A stretch of 64,000 bases of DNA from an uncultured Oscillospiraceae bacterium (GCA_947632175.1 CANROC010000017.1:1-64000); one strand, 5' to 3'; positions 37,803 to 48,193 are shown, numbered from the stretch's first letter. Notes: generated from the letters alone by a model not told the origin. Program-made: numbers and translations.

Positions 37803-38903
37803 CTAATTGATCGTCCCGCCCTCCACGGTGAGGACGCGGCCGCCGGTGCGTTTGGCCACCTTTTCGTCCTCACAGCAGGTGATGAAGACCTGGCCGCCGC
37901 CGATGCGGTTTAAAATGAAGTCCTGCCGCGTCTCGTCCAGCTCCGAGAGGACGTCGTCCAACAGCAAAAGGGGATATTCCCCCAGGCTGCGCCGGTGGAG
38001 CTCAAGCTCCGCCAGCTTCAGGCTCAGCGCCGCCGTGCGGGTCTGACCCTGGGAGGCGAAGGTCCTGGCGTTAAAGTCGTTTATTTCGATTTCCAGGTCG
38101 TCCTTGTGGGCGCCGGAGAGCACAAGGCCGGAGGCCAGCTCCGCCTCAAAGTGGCTTTTCTGGTGCTCCGTGAGGGGTCCGATGAGCTCCGCGGCGGGCA
38201 TCCGCGGATCCTCGATAGTTTTGACGGTGGTATAGCGGACGGCGAGCTTTTCCCCGCCGGAGAATTCGGCGTGGATCTCCTGACAGATGGGCGCCAGCTT
38301 TTCGATGAACGCCGCCCGGCAGCTGATGAGCCCGGCGGACAGACGGACCAGGTGCGCGTTATATTCCTCTAAAAGTGGCAGGAGGGAGGGGTCCAGGGCC
38401 GCGTCCTTCAACAGTCTCGTCTTGCTCTCGCAGGCCTTGGTGAACTCCCGCAGAAGCTCGGCGTACCGGGGGCGCAGCTGGCCGATGCATAGGTCCATGA
38501 GCCGCCGGCGCTCGGAAGCGCCGCCCTTGATGAGGTTTAAGTCCTCCGGGCAGAAGAGCACGGCGGCGAAGGAGCCGGAGAAGGCCTGCGCCGTCTTCAT
38601 CTTCACGTCGTTGACCAGCATCTCCCGCCGGCGGCCACGGCGCAGGATAAGCTCCACCCGCTTTTCCCGGTCCCCGGACTGGCCTTGGGCGCGCAGGAGC
38701 GTCTCCTGGGCGTCGAAGCCCATGAGTTCCCGGTCCGACCGGGCCCGGAAGCTCTTCCCGGCGCACAGCACGAAAAGCGCCTCCAGCAGGTTGGTCTTTC
38801 CCTGGGCGTTGCGCCCGGAGATGACGTTGATGCCCCGGTCAAAGTCCGTCCGGGCGTCGGCGTAGTTCCGAAAGCCCCGCAGGAGGATGGAATCGATGAC
38901 CAT
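37803..38903 (-). CDS. recF: DNA replication/repair protein RecF
   Basis: 366-residue SMC-like ATPase that loads RecA at gaps. Walker A GRNAQGKTNLLEALF (about residues 30-44), signature LSLKLAELELHR near 280, Walker B YPLLLLDDVLSELD (about 299). The start overlaps the yaaA stop by one base (TAATG) and the stop is followed directly by remB. Part of dnaA-dnaN-yaaA-recF. Confidence 0.96.
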   Translation of the reverse strand: MVIDSILLRGFRNYADARTDFDRGINVISGRNAQGKTNLLEALFVLCAGKSFRARSDRELMGFDAQETLLRAQGQSGDREKRVELILRRGRRREMLVNDVKMKTAQAFSGSFAAVLFCPEDLNLIKGGASERRRLMDLCIGQLRPRYAELLREFTKACESKTRLLKDAALDPSLLPLLEEYNAHLVRLSAGLISCRAAFIEKLAPICQEIHAEFSGGEKLAVRYTTVKTIEDPRMPAAELIGPLTEHQKSHFEAELASGLVLSGAHKDDLEIEINDFNARTFASQGQTRTAALSLKLAELELHRRSLGEYPLLLLDDVLSELDETRQDFILNRIGGGQVFITCCEDEKVAKRTGGRVLTVEGGTIN

Positions 38904-39151
38904 TATGCCTCCGCCGCCACGGCGTAGGCCGCTCCGGGGATCTCCACGGTGTCGCCGGGGCGCAGCTTTTTGCCCCGCATGGCGCAGACCTCCCCGTTGA
39001 CGCGGACACGTCCCTCTTCGATGAGGGCCTTGGCCATGCCGCCGGATTCCACGGCGTTGGCAAACTTCAAAAAGGAGTCGAGCTTGATAAATTCCGTGGC
39101 GATGGGGATCGCCTCCGGCTCCTTTTTGGCGACCTTGACCTTAATTTTCAT
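38903..39151 (-). CDS. yaaA: S4-domain RNA-binding protein YaaA
   Basis: 82-residue S4-like domain protein ([20 protein letters not shown], then [19 protein letters not shown]) always found between dnaN and recF in Firmicutes. Binds RNA, probably in ribosome assembly. The start lies inside the last codons of dnaN (11-base overlap), so it is translationally coupled. Confidence 0.93.
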   Translation of the reverse strand: MKIKVKVAKKEPEAIPIATEFIKLDSFLKFANAVESGGMAKALIEEGRVRVNGEVCAMRGKKLRPGDTVEIPGAAYAVAAEA

Positions 39152-40256
39152 TGGCTCTGAGCCTCACGGGCAGGATCATGTAAAGGAAGTTCTTGCTCCC
39201 GTCTGTGGGGACGATGACGCAGGGGGACACGCTGGTACTCAGCTGGAGCCGCACGGTGTCCGCCGGGGCGGCCCGCAGGGCCTCTAAAATGTAGCGGTTG
39301 TTGAAGCCGATCTCCAGCCCCTCGCCGTCGCCCTCCACGCCGCACTCATCGGCGGCCTTACCCAGCGTTGTGGCGGCGGAGACGCTGAGCACCCGGTCGC
39401 CGAAGGAGCACCGCACCGGGCTTTTGAACTTCTCGTTGATGATGAGACTGACCCGCTCCACGGTGCTGATGAGGTCCCGGCGGGAGACCTCGATGCTGTA
39501 CTTGCTGGTCTGGGGGATGGAGTTGCGATAATTTAAAAACTCTCCCTCCAGCCTCCGGGAGATGAGCATATTGGTCCCCAGAGTGAACATCACGTGCTTC
39601 GTTCCTAACGTGATCTTCACAAGGTCCTCGGAATCCCCGGCGATTTTTTCCACCTCATTGAGCGCCGTGCCGGGTACCACGAAAGATATCTTGCCCACCT
39701 CGGTCTTGGCCACCCGCTCCCGGCGCAGAGCCAGCCGGAAGCCGTCCACGGCCACCACGGTGAGCACCTCGTTCTCCACCTCAAAGAGAGCGCCGGTATG
39801 GATGGGCCGGGCTTCGTTGTCGGAGACGGCGAAGTTCGTCTCCGCGATCATGGCCTTGATGTCCCGCTCCTTCATATAGACGGAGTTCTGGTAGTCCACG
39901 CTGGGCAGGTCCGGGTACTCCTCGGCGGAGATGCCCATGATGTCGAACTCCGCCAGAGCGCAGCGGATGTTGATGTTGTATTTCTCGTTGACCGTCATGT
40001 AGACCACGTCGTCCGGCAGCTTGCGGATGATGTCCCCGAAGAGCTTGGCGTTGATGACCACGCTGCCCTTTTCCGTGACGTCCGCCCGGATGGCGGAGCG
40101 GATGCCCGTCTTCAGGTCATAGCCCGTGACGGTCAGGTCCTCGCCGGCCTCAATGAGCAGTCCCTCCAGACTGGGCACCACGCTCTTGGCCGCGGCGGCC
40201 CGGGAGGCGATGGTGACGGCGGCGGACAGCTCGTTTTTCTCGCAGGAAAATTTCAT
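39141..40256 (-). CDS. dnaN: DNA polymerase III beta sliding clamp
   Basis: 371-residue clamp with three repeated domains, forming a ring that tethers polymerase to DNA. Start ATG 40256 with GGGGA upstream ([20 protein letters not shown]); the longer reading from 40415 would run through the DnaA-box-rich spacer and is rejected. The C-terminal MILPVRL is the typical end of the clamp before a short extension. Confidence 0.96.
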   Translation of the reverse strand: MKFSCEKNELSAAVTIASRAAAAKSVVPSLEGLLIEAGEDLTVTGYDLKTGIRSAIRADVTEKGSVVINAKLFGDIIRKLPDDVVYMTVNEKYNINIRCALAEFDIMGISAEEYPDLPSVDYQNSVYMKERDIKAMIAETNFAVSDNEARPIHTGALFEVENEVLTVVAVDGFRLALRRERVAKTEVGKISFVVPGTALNEVEKIAGDSEDLVKITLGTKHVMFTLGTNMLISRRLEGEFLNYRNSIPQTSKYSIEVSRRDLISTVERVSLIINEKFKSPVRCSFGDRVLSVSAATTLGKAADECGVEGDGEGLEIGFNNRYILEALRAAPADTVRLQLSTSVSPCVIVPTDGSKNFLYMILPVRLRANEN

Positions 40257-40483
40257 AATCGATTCCCCGTTTCTCTGAAAGTGAAAGACAGTATATTTTT
40301 TTAGGAGTAATAGCCGTAGCGGAAAAAAGTGTGGAAAAGGGTAAAAAAGCCCGGTTTGCCGGGAAAAGTCCGGCAGGTCTTCCGGTGGAAAACTTTTGTG
40401 TCTTTCCACCGACAAAAGGCGGCGCTTGTCTTTTCCACCGAAAATTCACAGAAAGTCCGAAATATCCTGTTGAAAAGAGCGCG
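40257..40483. promoter_or_regulatory. dnaA-dnaN spacer with DnaA-box-like repeats (candidate oriC part)
   Basis: Carries variants of the DnaA box: TTTTCCACA at 40330-40338 (minus), TTTTCCACC at 40384-40392 (minus) and 40431-40439 (plus), and CTTTCCACC at 40402-40410 (plus). The canonical TTATCCACA is absent. Also GCCCGG/CCGGGC-like hairpins. In Firmicutes this spacer is one of the two origin subregions. Confidence 0.65.
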
Positions 40484-41782
40484 TCACTTGACGGAATTGA
40501 TGTTGGAGGTGATGTCCCGGATCATCTGCGCAAATTCCGGGTCGTCCCGGATGTTCTTCTCCACCTTTTGGATGGAGGAGAGCACCGTCGTGTGGTCGCG
40601 CCCCTCGAAGATCTCGCCGATGTCGTTGAGGGAGAGGTTGGAGAGCATCCGGATCTCGTACATGGCGATGTGGCGCGCAAGAGCCGTGTTGCGTGTGCGG
40701 CGCTGGCCCTTGATGTCCTCCGGCGCGATGCCGAAATATTTGGCTGTCTCCCGGATGACGTCCTCCGGCGTGGGGACGAAGGCCGTCTTCTCCCGGAACA
40801 TGTCTTTCAGGGCTTTCGCGGCCATGGTCACCGTCATGGGCGCGTTCATCAAGTCCCGCTGGGCCCGGATCTTTAAAACCGCCCCCTCCAGCTGGCGGAC
40901 GTTGCTGGTCATGTTCTCCGCGATGTAGTTGACCACGTCGTTGGGGAGCGCCAGCCCCAGGCGCGTGGACTTGTTGCGCACGATAGCCGCCCGGGTCTCA
41001 AAATCCGGCGGCTGAATGTCCGCCTGGAGCCCGCCGCCGAGACGCGACTGGAGGCGGTCGGTGAGGGTAGGCATCTCGGAGGGCGGCCGGTCCGAGGTGA
41101 AGACCATCTGTTTTTTGGCCTCGTAGAGGGTATTGAAGGTGTGGAACATCTCGTCCTGGGTGGACGCCTTGCCGGCCACGATCTGGATGTCGTCGATGAG
41201 GAGAAAATCCGCGCTGCGATACTTCTCCCGGAATTCCACGTTTTTGCCGGTCTGGATGGCGGCAATGAGCTCGTTCATGAAGTCCTCGCCCCGGACGAAG
41301 ACCACGTAATATTCCGGGTGGCGCTTCGTCACCTCGTGCCGGATGGCGTAGAGCAGGTGCGTCTTGCCTAGCCCCGAGTCGCCGTAAATGAAGAGGGGGT
41401 TATAGTCCCTGGTCTGGCCCTCCGCCACGGCCAAAGAGGCGGCGTGGGCGAACTTGTTGGAGGGACCCACCACGAATTTTTCAAAGGTATATTCGTCCAG
41501 ATCCTGCCAGGCCGGCTTTTCCGGGGCCTCGGCGGCCTCCTCGCCCACCAGCTTGACCTCCATGTCCCCGGAGAAAAGCTCGTCAAGGGCGTTTTTCACC
41601 GCCGGCAGGAACCGCGAGCGCACCACGCCCCGCTTGAAGTCCGAGGGGATGAGCAGGGTAAGGCTGGATTCCGTGACCTCCAGGACCCGGCATTCGTCGA
41701 ACCACGTATTGATCGCCACCGGCGTCAGCTCCCGCCCCATCAGCTCCAGGAGGCTCCGCCAAAGTTCATCCAGTGAATCCAT
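40484..41782 (-). CDS. dnaA: Chromosomal replication initiator DnaA
   Basis: 432-residue AAA+ initiator. Domain I (LWRSLLELMGRELTPVAINT), AAA+ Walker A GDSGLGKTHLL and Walker B FLLIDDIQ, and the C-terminal DNA-binding signature GRDHTTVLSS. ATG 41782 with AAGGAAGAGAGG upstream is preferred over 41803. Leads the origin gene run toward lower coordinates. Confidence 0.97.
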   Translation of the reverse strand: MDSLDELWRSLLELMGRELTPVAINTWFDECRVLEVTESSLTLLIPSDFKRGVVRSRFLPAVKNALDELFSGDMEVKLVGEEAAEAPEKPAWQDLDEYTFEKFVVGPSNKFAHAASLAVAEGQTRDYNPLFIYGDSGLGKTHLLYAIRHEVTKRHPEYYVVFVRGEDFMNELIAAIQTGKNVEFREKYRSADFLLIDDIQIVAGKASTQDEMFHTFNTLYEAKKQMVFTSDRPPSEMPTLTDRLQSRLGGGLQADIQPPDFETRAAIVRNKSTRLGLALPNDVVNYIAENMTSNVRQLEGAVLKIRAQRDLMNAPMTVTMAAKALKDMFREKTAFVPTPEDVIRETAKYFGIAPEDIKGQRRTRNTALARHIAMYEIRMLSNLSLNDIGEIFEGRDHTTVLSSIQKVEKNIRDDPEFAQMIRDITSNINSVK

Positions 41783-42224
41783 GCCTCTCTTCCTTTCCCA
41801 CAAAAAACCCTAGAAATTGGTAACTTTTCTCCATCATAACAGTCCTTTTATTTTATCACATTTTCCTCAAAATTGCAAGCCCTTTCTGCTTTTCCACTAC
41901 GAAAAGAAACCCCGGAAAATCAAAAAATCCCCCGCGGGGAAAGGGGAGACGAAGGACGGGCGGACCCATGTGTCCGCCCCTACGGGGGATGTGGGAGATT
42001 ATTTCATTCAACCGACATTGGATGTTGTCGCAACGCGGGTCGCCGAGGACGGCGACCCCTACGGCGGATAACGAAGCCGATGACGCGGCGGTGGGGGAAT
42101 TAAAGAATGCGGCGCAAGCCGCAAACCTTTTAAAAGCCCCCTCCTCGTAGGAGGGGGGCAGGGGGGAAGCGAACGTTGGATGATGGGAACGGTTCCGATA
42201 AAACGCCACCACCCCCTGCTCCAT
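41783..42224. promoter_or_regulatory. Region upstream of dnaA: AT-rich candidate unwinding element and dispersed repeat
   Basis: 41820-41900 is AT-rich (TTTTATTTTATCACATTTTCC) with a DnaA-box-like TTTTCCACT at 41891-41899, a plausible second origin subregion. From about 41950 the sequence is a dispersed repeat (family B) and then a GCCCCCTCCTCGTAGGAGGGGGC hairpin near 42136. No gene. Confidence 0.55.
41956..42072. repeat. Dispersed repeat, family B, copy 1
   Basis: Hairpins GGGCGGACCCATGTGTCCGCCC and GGGTCGCCGAGGACGGCGACCC joined by TTTCATTCAACCGACAT. The same arrangement recurs at 59838-59953. Confidence 0.75.
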
Positions 42225-43574
42225 TCAGTTCTTCAAGCTGTTGATCGGCGCCGGGATGCGGCCGCCGCGTTCGATGAAGAGCTTGGCGCTGGCGGGGTTC
42301 ACCGCCATGACGGGGGCGGAGCCCAGGAGGCCGCCGAAGTCCACGGTGTCGCCCACCGCAAGGCCCGGGACGGGGATGACCCGGACGGCGGTGGTCTTCT
42401 GGTTGATCATGCCGATGGCGGCCTCGTCGGCGATGATGGCGGAGACGGTCTCCGCCGTGGTGTCGCCGGGGAGCGCGATCATATCGAGGCCCACGGAGCA
42501 CACGCAGGTCATGGCCTCCAGCTTCTCGATGGTGAGCCTGCCCGCCGCGGCGGCTCTTATCATCCCCGCGTCCTCGGAGACGGGAATGAAGGCCCCACTG
42601 AGGCCGCCCACGTTGGAGCTTGCCATGACGCCGCCCTTTTTGACGGCGTCGTTCAAAAGCGCCAGCGCCGCCGTGGTGCCGGGGGCGCCTACGGACTCCA
42701 ACCCCATCTCCTCCAGAATATCGGCCACGGAGTCCCCCACGGCGGGGGTGGGCGCGAGACTCAGGTCCACGATGCCGAAAGGCACGCCGAGGCGCCGGCT
42801 GGCCTCCTGGGCCACCAGCTCCCCCATGCGCGTCACCCGGAAGGCCGTCTTTTTCACGGTCTCCGCCACCACGTGGAAGGGCTCGCCCTTGCACTTCTGG
42901 AGGGCGTGGTGGACCACGCCGGGGCCGGAGACGCCCACGTTGATGACGCACTCCGGCTCCCCCACGCCGTGGAAGGCCCCGGCCATAAAGGGGTTGTCCT
43001 CCACCGCGTTGCAGAAGACCACAAGCTTTGCGCACCCCTGGCCCTTTGTGAGCTCCGCCGTCCTCTTCACCACGCGGCCCATGAGGGCCACGGCGTCCAT
43101 GTTGATGCCGGCCCTGGTGGACCCCACGTTGACGCTGGAGCAGACCCGCTTTGTGGCCGCCAGGGCCTCCGGGATGGCGTCGATGAGTCGCCGGTCCCCC
43201 GTGGTGAAGCCCTTTTGCACCAGGGCGGAGAACCCGCCGATGAAGTTGACCCCCACGGCCTCCGCCGCCCGGTCCAGCGTCACGGCGAAAGGAACAAAGT
43301 CCTCCGTCTCACAGCTCTCGCAGGCGATGGCGACAGGCGTCACGGACACCCGCTTGTTGACGATGGGGATGCCGAACTCACGCTCGATGTCCTCCCCGGT
43401 CTGCACCAGCCTTTCGGCGCAGCGGGTAATTTTGTCGTAGATTTTGCCGCAGCAGGTTTTCAAATCCGGATGCCCGCAGTCCCGGAGGGAGATGCCCATG
43501 GTGACGGTGCGGATGTCCAGATGCTGCTGGGAGATCATGTCAATGGTCTCGAGGATCTCGTTCGTCGTGATCAT
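42225..43574 (-). CDS. PFL family protein (DUF711/UPF0210)
   Basis: 449 residues, full length for UPF0210. Recognised by [18 protein letters not shown] at the N-terminus and by Gly-rich segments ([38 protein letters not shown]). It is related to pyruvate formate-lyase-like folds, but no reaction is established. Its start overlaps the stop of the ACT-domain gene as ATGA; this pair is conserved in many anaerobes, implying that the ACT protein regulates it. Confidence 0.92.
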   Translation of the reverse strand: MITTNEILETIDMISQQHLDIRTVTMGISLRDCGHPDLKTCCGKIYDKITRCAERLVQTGEDIEREFGIPIVNKRVSVTPVAIACESCETEDFVPFAVTLDRAAEAVGVNFIGGFSALVQKGFTTGDRRLIDAIPEALAATKRVCSSVNVGSTRAGINMDAVALMGRVVKRTAELTKGQGCAKLVVFCNAVEDNPFMAGAFHGVGEPECVINVGVSGPGVVHHALQKCKGEPFHVVAETVKKTAFRVTRMGELVAQEASRRLGVPFGIVDLSLAPTPAVGDSVADILEEMGLESVGAPGTTAALALLNDAVKKGGVMASSNVGGLSGAFIPVSEDAGMIRAAAAGRLTIEKLEAMTCVCSVGLDMIALPGDTTAETVSAIIADEAAIGMINQKTTAVRVIPVPGLAVGDTVDFGGLLGSAPVMAVNPASAKLFIERGGRIPAPINSLKN

Positions 43575-43840
43575 ATCCTGTGCATCGCCTCAAAAATGTC
43601 CTCGCGCTGGATGCGCACATCCAGGCCCCGCGCCTGCCCGTTCCGGCGCAAAATGTCCGCGAGGGCGGCGAAATCCACCTTGCATCCGGCGGTGTCCACC
43701 AGCATGATCATGGTGAAATACTCCCGCATAACGGTCTGGGAGATGTCCAGCACATTGACGCCGTTCTCCGCCAGCACCGCGCACACATGGGCGATGATGC
43801 CCACGGTGTCCTTGCCGATCACTGTCACAATGGCTTTCAT
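43571..43840 (-). CDS. ACT-domain regulatory protein (UPF0237)
   Basis: 89-residue stand-alone ACT domain ([20 protein letters not shown], then [20 protein letters not shown]). Expected to bind a small ligand such as an amino acid and to modulate the coupled UPF0210 protein. AAAGGAGG precedes the start. Confidence 0.92.
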   Translation of the reverse strand: MKAIVTVIGKDTVGIIAHVCAVLAENGVNVLDISQTVMREYFTMIMLVDTAGCKVDFAALADILRRNGQARGLDVRIQREDIFEAMHRI

Positions 43841-43852
43841 AGGTTCCTCCTT

Positions 43853-44428
43853 TTATACGCTGAGCTCGTCGATGGTCTTTTCAAAGGCGTCCATGAAGTT
43901 GTCCAGGAAATAGTCCACCTCCGGCATCCCCATGGCCCGGAGCTTGGCCAGCGTGGAGGCGGCGGCGGATTTGAACTCCAGGTTGCCGGTTTTCAGTTCC
44001 TCCACGCACTTGATGTACGCCGAGAGCTTGTCGGCGGCCTTGACGATGTCCCGGACGCCGCCTTCATCCCGCAAAAGGGCGTCGTACTCCGGCCGCAGGG
44101 CCTCGGGGAGGCCGCTCACGAGCTTCGTGATGGCCCCCTCCTCCACCCGCCGGTAGGCGGCGCGCATGGCCTCGTCGTGGTACTTGACGGGGGTGGGCAT
44201 GTCCCCGGTGAAGATCTCCGGCGCGTCGTGGAAAAGCGCCGCGGCGGCGGCCCTGTCCGGGGAACAGGGGACGCCCATGATGTCCCGGCGGATCACCGCC
44301 AAAGCGTGGGCCAGCACCGCCACCATGTGGCTGTGCTCCATCACGTTCTCCCGGTCCGCGTTGCGCATCAGCGCCCACCGGTCGATGTTCTTCATCCGGG
44401 AGATCAAAGCAAAAAAGTTCCAGCTCAC
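43853..44428 (-). CDS. HD-domain 5'-nucleotidase, YfbR-like
   Basis: 191 residues. YfbR-type HD phosphohydrolase: NIDRWALMRNADRENVMEHS (first His), ALFHDAPEIFTGDMPTPVKY (HD motif) and the late Asp in IVKAADKLSAYIKC. YfbR enzymes remove phosphate from deoxynucleoside monophosphates. GTG 44428 is the start, with GAGGAGGGG upstream. Sits 12 bases after the ACT-domain gene's start region and follows the WG-repeat genes. Confidence 0.88.
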   Translation of the reverse strand: MSWNFFALISRMKNIDRWALMRNADRENVMEHSHMVAVLAHALAVIRRDIMGVPCSPDRAAAAALFHDAPEIFTGDMPTPVKYHDEAMRAAYRRVEEGAITKLVSGLPEALRPEYDALLRDEGGVRDIVKAADKLSAYIKCVEELKTGNLEFKSAAASTLAKLRAMGMPEVDYFLDNFMDAFEKTIDELSV

Positions 44429-44439
44429 CGTACCCCTCC

Positions 44440-46389
44440 TCAAAGCTTCTTCCCGCACTCGCGGCAGAACAGATCCCCCGGCGTCACCGCCGCGCCGCAC
44501 TCGCTGCAGAACCTCGGCCCCTCCGCCGCCGGCGTCACAGGCGGCACGGGCGTCACAGGAGGCGCAGGCGTCACAGGCGGCACGGGCGGTACGACCGCCG
44601 CCGGCTTTGCCTTTTTCTTCTTCCTGGACACCGCGACAACGACCGCAATGACCGCGATCACCACCGCCGCGCCCCCGACGCCGATACCGACCCACACCCA
44701 GGGGAAGCCGCCGGCCTCTTCCTCCTCCTGCCGGACGGAGGCGGGCTTTTCCTCAAAGTGGGGATTCGTGACGAGCCCCACCCGGTCCCCGTCGCGGACC
44801 AGGAAGTATTTCCCGCACATCGTATCGCCGATATATCTGTTGCAGGGGCAGACCGCGTCGTACTTCACGTCGATGAGCAGCTCCCCGCGGTTGGCGTCCA
44901 CAACGCCATAGCGCCAGTCCTCGTCGGGCGACGTCGCCTCGACATAGACCAGAAAATACCCGTTTTTCTCATCTCGGATCCGAAGCTCCTCCTCTTCGGT
45001 ACGGTAGACCTTGCCGCCGTCGTTTATGAAGTAGCGGACAAAGCTGCCGTAAGTATCGGCCGGCACGGACAGGTAATAGTTGCCGTAGTACGAATACCCC
45101 CCGATATGTCCCGGCTCCGACTCCACCACCGTTTTCCCGGAGGCGTCTACGACAGCCGTCTCGCCGTCCTTCTCTACAGCGTAATAGTCCCCGAGGGCCA
45201 TGGTAACGGCATCATATTCGAGAGGAAGGATGATCTTCCCGTCCCCGTCGATGACGCCCTCGCTTCCGTCCCTGCTCACCGCGTAAGCCCCGTCCGTAAG
45301 GCGGGAGATGCTGTCGTACTCCCCTGGCTCCACGACGTAATCGCCCTTTTCGTTCACAAGCGCCTTGCTGCCGTCCTGCAGAGTGACGATGCACCGGCCC
45401 TGGCAAAAGCCGTCTATGCTCTCATACTCCACGGGCAGCACCAGGTTTCCCTCCCGGTCATAGGCCCCCCAAAGCTTTTCACTCCGGTTGTTGACCAAAA
45501 CAAAGCCGTCGGGATCATAGTATGTGTAGTCGCTCCCGATGATGAGACTGCTTTCCCACAGATCACAGGGCGGGATGACCAGCTCGCCCTTGCCGTTGTA
45601 AACGGCGTTGGTGTCCGCTTCCCGGTCGTACACCAGGATCAGGCCGCCCTCGGTCGAAATGTATGCGAGGCCGCTCTTGGCGGGCATGAACGGCAGGACC
45701 TCCCGGCCCTTGGCGTCCAGCACCCCCACCGTGTCGCCGTCATAGACGGCGAAAAGCCCCTGGCAGTCGGTGCCGATGGCGATATTGTCATATTCGAAGG
45801 GCAGTATCTGCTTCCCCTGAAGGTCGATGACGCCCACGTCGCCGTCCTCGTTCCGCACGGCGATATAGTTGTCCTTCTCGGTGAGAGGAGAACCGGAGTT
45901 GTAGTAGGGCGATACCCATTCGCCCTTGGCCAGGAGCTCCCCCTTGCCGTTAAAGATCACACTCCCGCTGGAATAGATATCGTTTCCCGTATAGCTGACA
46001 AAAGAAGCGTTTCCCAGCTCCGGGATCTCGTTGCCCTCCAGGTCCAGGAAGGTGAAGGAATTGCCCCACCTCACAAGCAGGGATTCTGTGAGGTAATAGG
46101 TGAAGGCCCCGTCCGCCTCCCGCCCGCGCTTCAGGTCATAGACGAGCGTTCGGTAATTATTGTAAAGCTCAGAGCCGGCGCGATCCGCGTCAATCGTTTC
46201 CAGGAAAAGCCTGTCCAGCTCCTCCACATACGAAACATAATAAGCGCCAAGGCCATTCAGGACCGCCTCCGGCAGCTCGATATCCAGCCACCGGACCTCC
46301 GCCCCTTCGTCCTTCTTCGCCCCCGCCGGCAGCGCCATCGACACCGCCAGCGCCAGGGACAGGACCAGGGCAAACAGGTTTTTCTTCAT
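44440..46389 (-). CDS. WG-repeat membrane protein with cytoplasmic zinc ribbon (paralog 1)
   Basis: 649 residues. Signal peptide (MKKNLFALVLSLALAVSMAL, cut near AGA), then a long exported region made of WG/beta-propeller-like repeats (G(V/L)(I/V)D..G..(I/V)(L/V)P.EYD pattern). One membrane helix follows near residue 565 (WVWVGIGVGGAAVVIAVIAV), then Lys-rich stop-transfer, a Pro-Val-Thr linker (PPVTPAPPVTP), and a C-terminal zinc ribbon CSECGAAVTPGDLFCRECG. The zinc ribbon would be inside the cell. Paralogous to the next two genes. Ligand unknown. Confidence 0.85.
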   Translation of the reverse strand: MKKNLFALVLSLALAVSMALPAGAKKDEGAEVRWLDIELPEAVLNGLGAYYVSYVEELDRLFLETIDADRAGSELYNNYRTLVYDLKRGREADGAFTYYLTESLLVRWGNSFTFLDLEGNEIPELGNASFVSYTGNDIYSSGSVIFNGKGELLAKGEWVSPYYNSGSPLTEKDNYIAVRNEDGDVGVIDLQGKQILPFEYDNIAIGTDCQGLFAVYDGDTVGVLDAKGREVLPFMPAKSGLAYISTEGGLILVYDREADTNAVYNGKGELVIPPCDLWESSLIIGSDYTYYDPDGFVLVNNRSEKLWGAYDREGNLVLPVEYESIDGFCQGRCIVTLQDGSKALVNEKGDYVVEPGEYDSISRLTDGAYAVSRDGSEGVIDGDGKIILPLEYDAVTMALGDYYAVEKDGETAVVDASGKTVVESEPGHIGGYSYYGNYYLSVPADTYGSFVRYFINDGGKVYRTEEEELRIRDEKNGYFLVYVEATSPDEDWRYGVVDANRGELLIDVKYDAVCPCNRYIGDTMCGKYFLVRDGDRVGLVTNPHFEEKPASVRQEEEEAGGFPWVWVGIGVGGAAVVIAVIAVVVAVSRKKKKAKPAAVVPPVPPVTPAPPVTPVPPVTPAAEGPRFCSECGAAVTPGDLFCRECGKKL

Positions 46390-46401
46390 AACGGGCCCTC
46401 C

Positions 46402-48153
46402 TCACAGCTTTTTCCCGCAATTGCGGCAGAACAGATCCCCCGGCGCCACCGGCGCGCCGCACTCGGCGCAGAACTTCGGTGTCACAGGTGTCACAGGCGG
46501 CATGACCGCCGCCGGGGCGGGCTTTTTCTTCTTTTTGGTGACCACGACGACGATCACCACGACGGCGATCACCACCGCCGCGCCCCAGATGCCGAGGCCC
46601 ACCCAGAGCCAGGGGAAGCCGGACCCCTCGTCGGGCTTGCCGTCCGCGTCGTCCTTCCCGGAGGGCAGAATATAGAACCCCACCCGCCGGCCGTCCATGA
46701 CCGTGAACGTCTCCCTGAGGCCGTCGCCGTCGCTGTCCGAGGGGTAGACCACGTCGTACCGGACGGGCAGAAGCTCCTCGCCCCGGACGTTGTAGAGCCC
46801 CATCTTGTCGCCCTCCTGGACGATGAAGGCGCCCTCCGGCTGCAGGAAAGTATCGAGCCTGTCAAAGCTCCCCAAATCCAGAAGCTCCTCCCCGTCAAGG
46901 TCCACGACGCGGTCCGGCTTGAAACCTCCGGTTTCGGCATAGATGACGGCGGTGTCCTCGTAGAGCAGAATGTCGATGCCCCGGAAAGGGCCGAGCAAGT
47001 AGCCGCCATGCTCATCCACAAGGCCGCAGCGCCCGTCCTTGGAAACACTGTAGGCGCCGTCGCCAAGGGGGTAGATCCAGTCGTACTCCGCCGGCAGGAT
47101 CTCCCGGCCTTTCCAGTCCATAAGGCCCATCTTGTCGAAGGTCGTGTCGTCATAGAAGCGGATGCAGGACTCCTCCGGGAGAAAGATGATGTTGCCGTAT
47201 TCAAAGGGGACCACCACGTTCCCTTTGGTGTCGATGACTCCCCAGGCTTTCTCGTCATAATCGCCGTCACGGACCGATATCAGGCCCTTTTCGACCTCGC
47301 CTATCATGGGATATGTAAAGGGAATGACGGTGCCGCCCTCCCGGTCGAGGACGCCGTACAGGCCCTCCTCGTTTTGGACGACGATGAACCCGCCGTCGCA
47401 GACGGTGAGATTTTCATATTTGGGCTCGAGAATGATGTTGCCCTCGAGGTCCATAACGCCGTACAGCCAGTCCTCGTTCTCGAAGGCCACCAGGCCGTCT
47501 ATGGGCGTCCCGACATACCGGTACGGGCCGGGGGAGACGACAAAATCGCCGCTGGCGTCGATGATCCCTATGCGGCCGTCGCAATCTATCTCAAAGTACA
47601 TTCCGTCGTTGTCCTCGGGGAGGATATCCATGTAGTAGGGCACATTGAAGGTAAATCCGTCGTCAAAGGAATACGTCTCCAGGATCTTCCCCTTGCCATC
47701 GACAAGGTACGCCTCGCCCTCGCTTTCGGAGACCATGCCGTAAAGGCCGCGGCCCAATTGCCTCGGATACCTGCAGACCGGGTCCAGGAGCACCTTTTCC
47801 CCGGCGTCCATGAGGCCGTAGGTCTCGTCGTCCATGGTGAAGGCATAGAGGTCCTCGCTCAGGGGGTAGACCGCGAAATAGTCCGTCTGTTCCCCGGTCT
47901 CCACGTCGAAGACCCAGCCCTCGCCGTAGGTCTCCGCCTGCCCCACGGACAGGAGCCCCGGGGCCTCCATATAGGTGAGGGAGTAGTACCCGGGGTATTC
48001 CTCCTGGTCCCTCCGGATCTGCTCGACAAGGTCCTCCGGAAGCTCGAAGTCCAGCCACCGGACGGGGTCCGTCTCCTCCCTCGCCGCCGCCGGCGCCGCC
48101 AGCGACACCGCCAGCGCCAGGGCCAGCAGTGCTGTCACAAGCTTTTTCTTCAT
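46402..48153 (-). CDS. WG-repeat membrane protein with cytoplasmic zinc ribbon (paralog 2)
   Basis: 583 residues, same plan as its neighbour: signal peptide ending APAAA, conserved start of the mature part (VRWLDFELPEDLVEQIRRDQ), WG-type repeats (YGLMDAGEKVLLDP; YGVMDLEGNIILEPKYE; LYGVLDREGGTVIPF), one membrane helix (WLWVGLGIWGAAVVIAVVVI), basic stop, short linker and zinc ribbon CAECGAPVAPGDLFCRNCG. Twelve bases from paralog 1; GAGGAGG precedes the ATG. Confidence 0.85.
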   Translation of the reverse strand: MKKKLVTALLALALAVSLAAPAAAREETDPVRWLDFELPEDLVEQIRRDQEEYPGYYSLTYMEAPGLLSVGQAETYGEGWVFDVETGEQTDYFAVYPLSEDLYAFTMDDETYGLMDAGEKVLLDPVCRYPRQLGRGLYGMVSESEGEAYLVDGKGKILETYSFDDGFTFNVPYYMDILPEDNDGMYFEIDCDGRIGIIDASGDFVVSPGPYRYVGTPIDGLVAFENEDWLYGVMDLEGNIILEPKYENLTVCDGGFIVVQNEEGLYGVLDREGGTVIPFTYPMIGEVEKGLISVRDGDYDEKAWGVIDTKGNVVVPFEYGNIIFLPEESCIRFYDDTTFDKMGLMDWKGREILPAEYDWIYPLGDGAYSVSKDGRCGLVDEHGGYLLGPFRGIDILLYEDTAVIYAETGGFKPDRVVDLDGEELLDLGSFDRLDTFLQPEGAFIVQEGDKMGLYNVRGEELLPVRYDVVYPSDSDGDGLRETFTVMDGRRVGFYILPSGKDDADGKPDEGSGFPWLWVGLGIWGAAVVIAVVVIVVVVTKKKKKPAPAAVMPPVTPVTPKFCAECGAPVAPGDLFCRNCGKKL

Positions 48154-48193
48154 AGCGGTTCCTCCTCATACTTTCTTTCCGCGCGCGGCGGGA

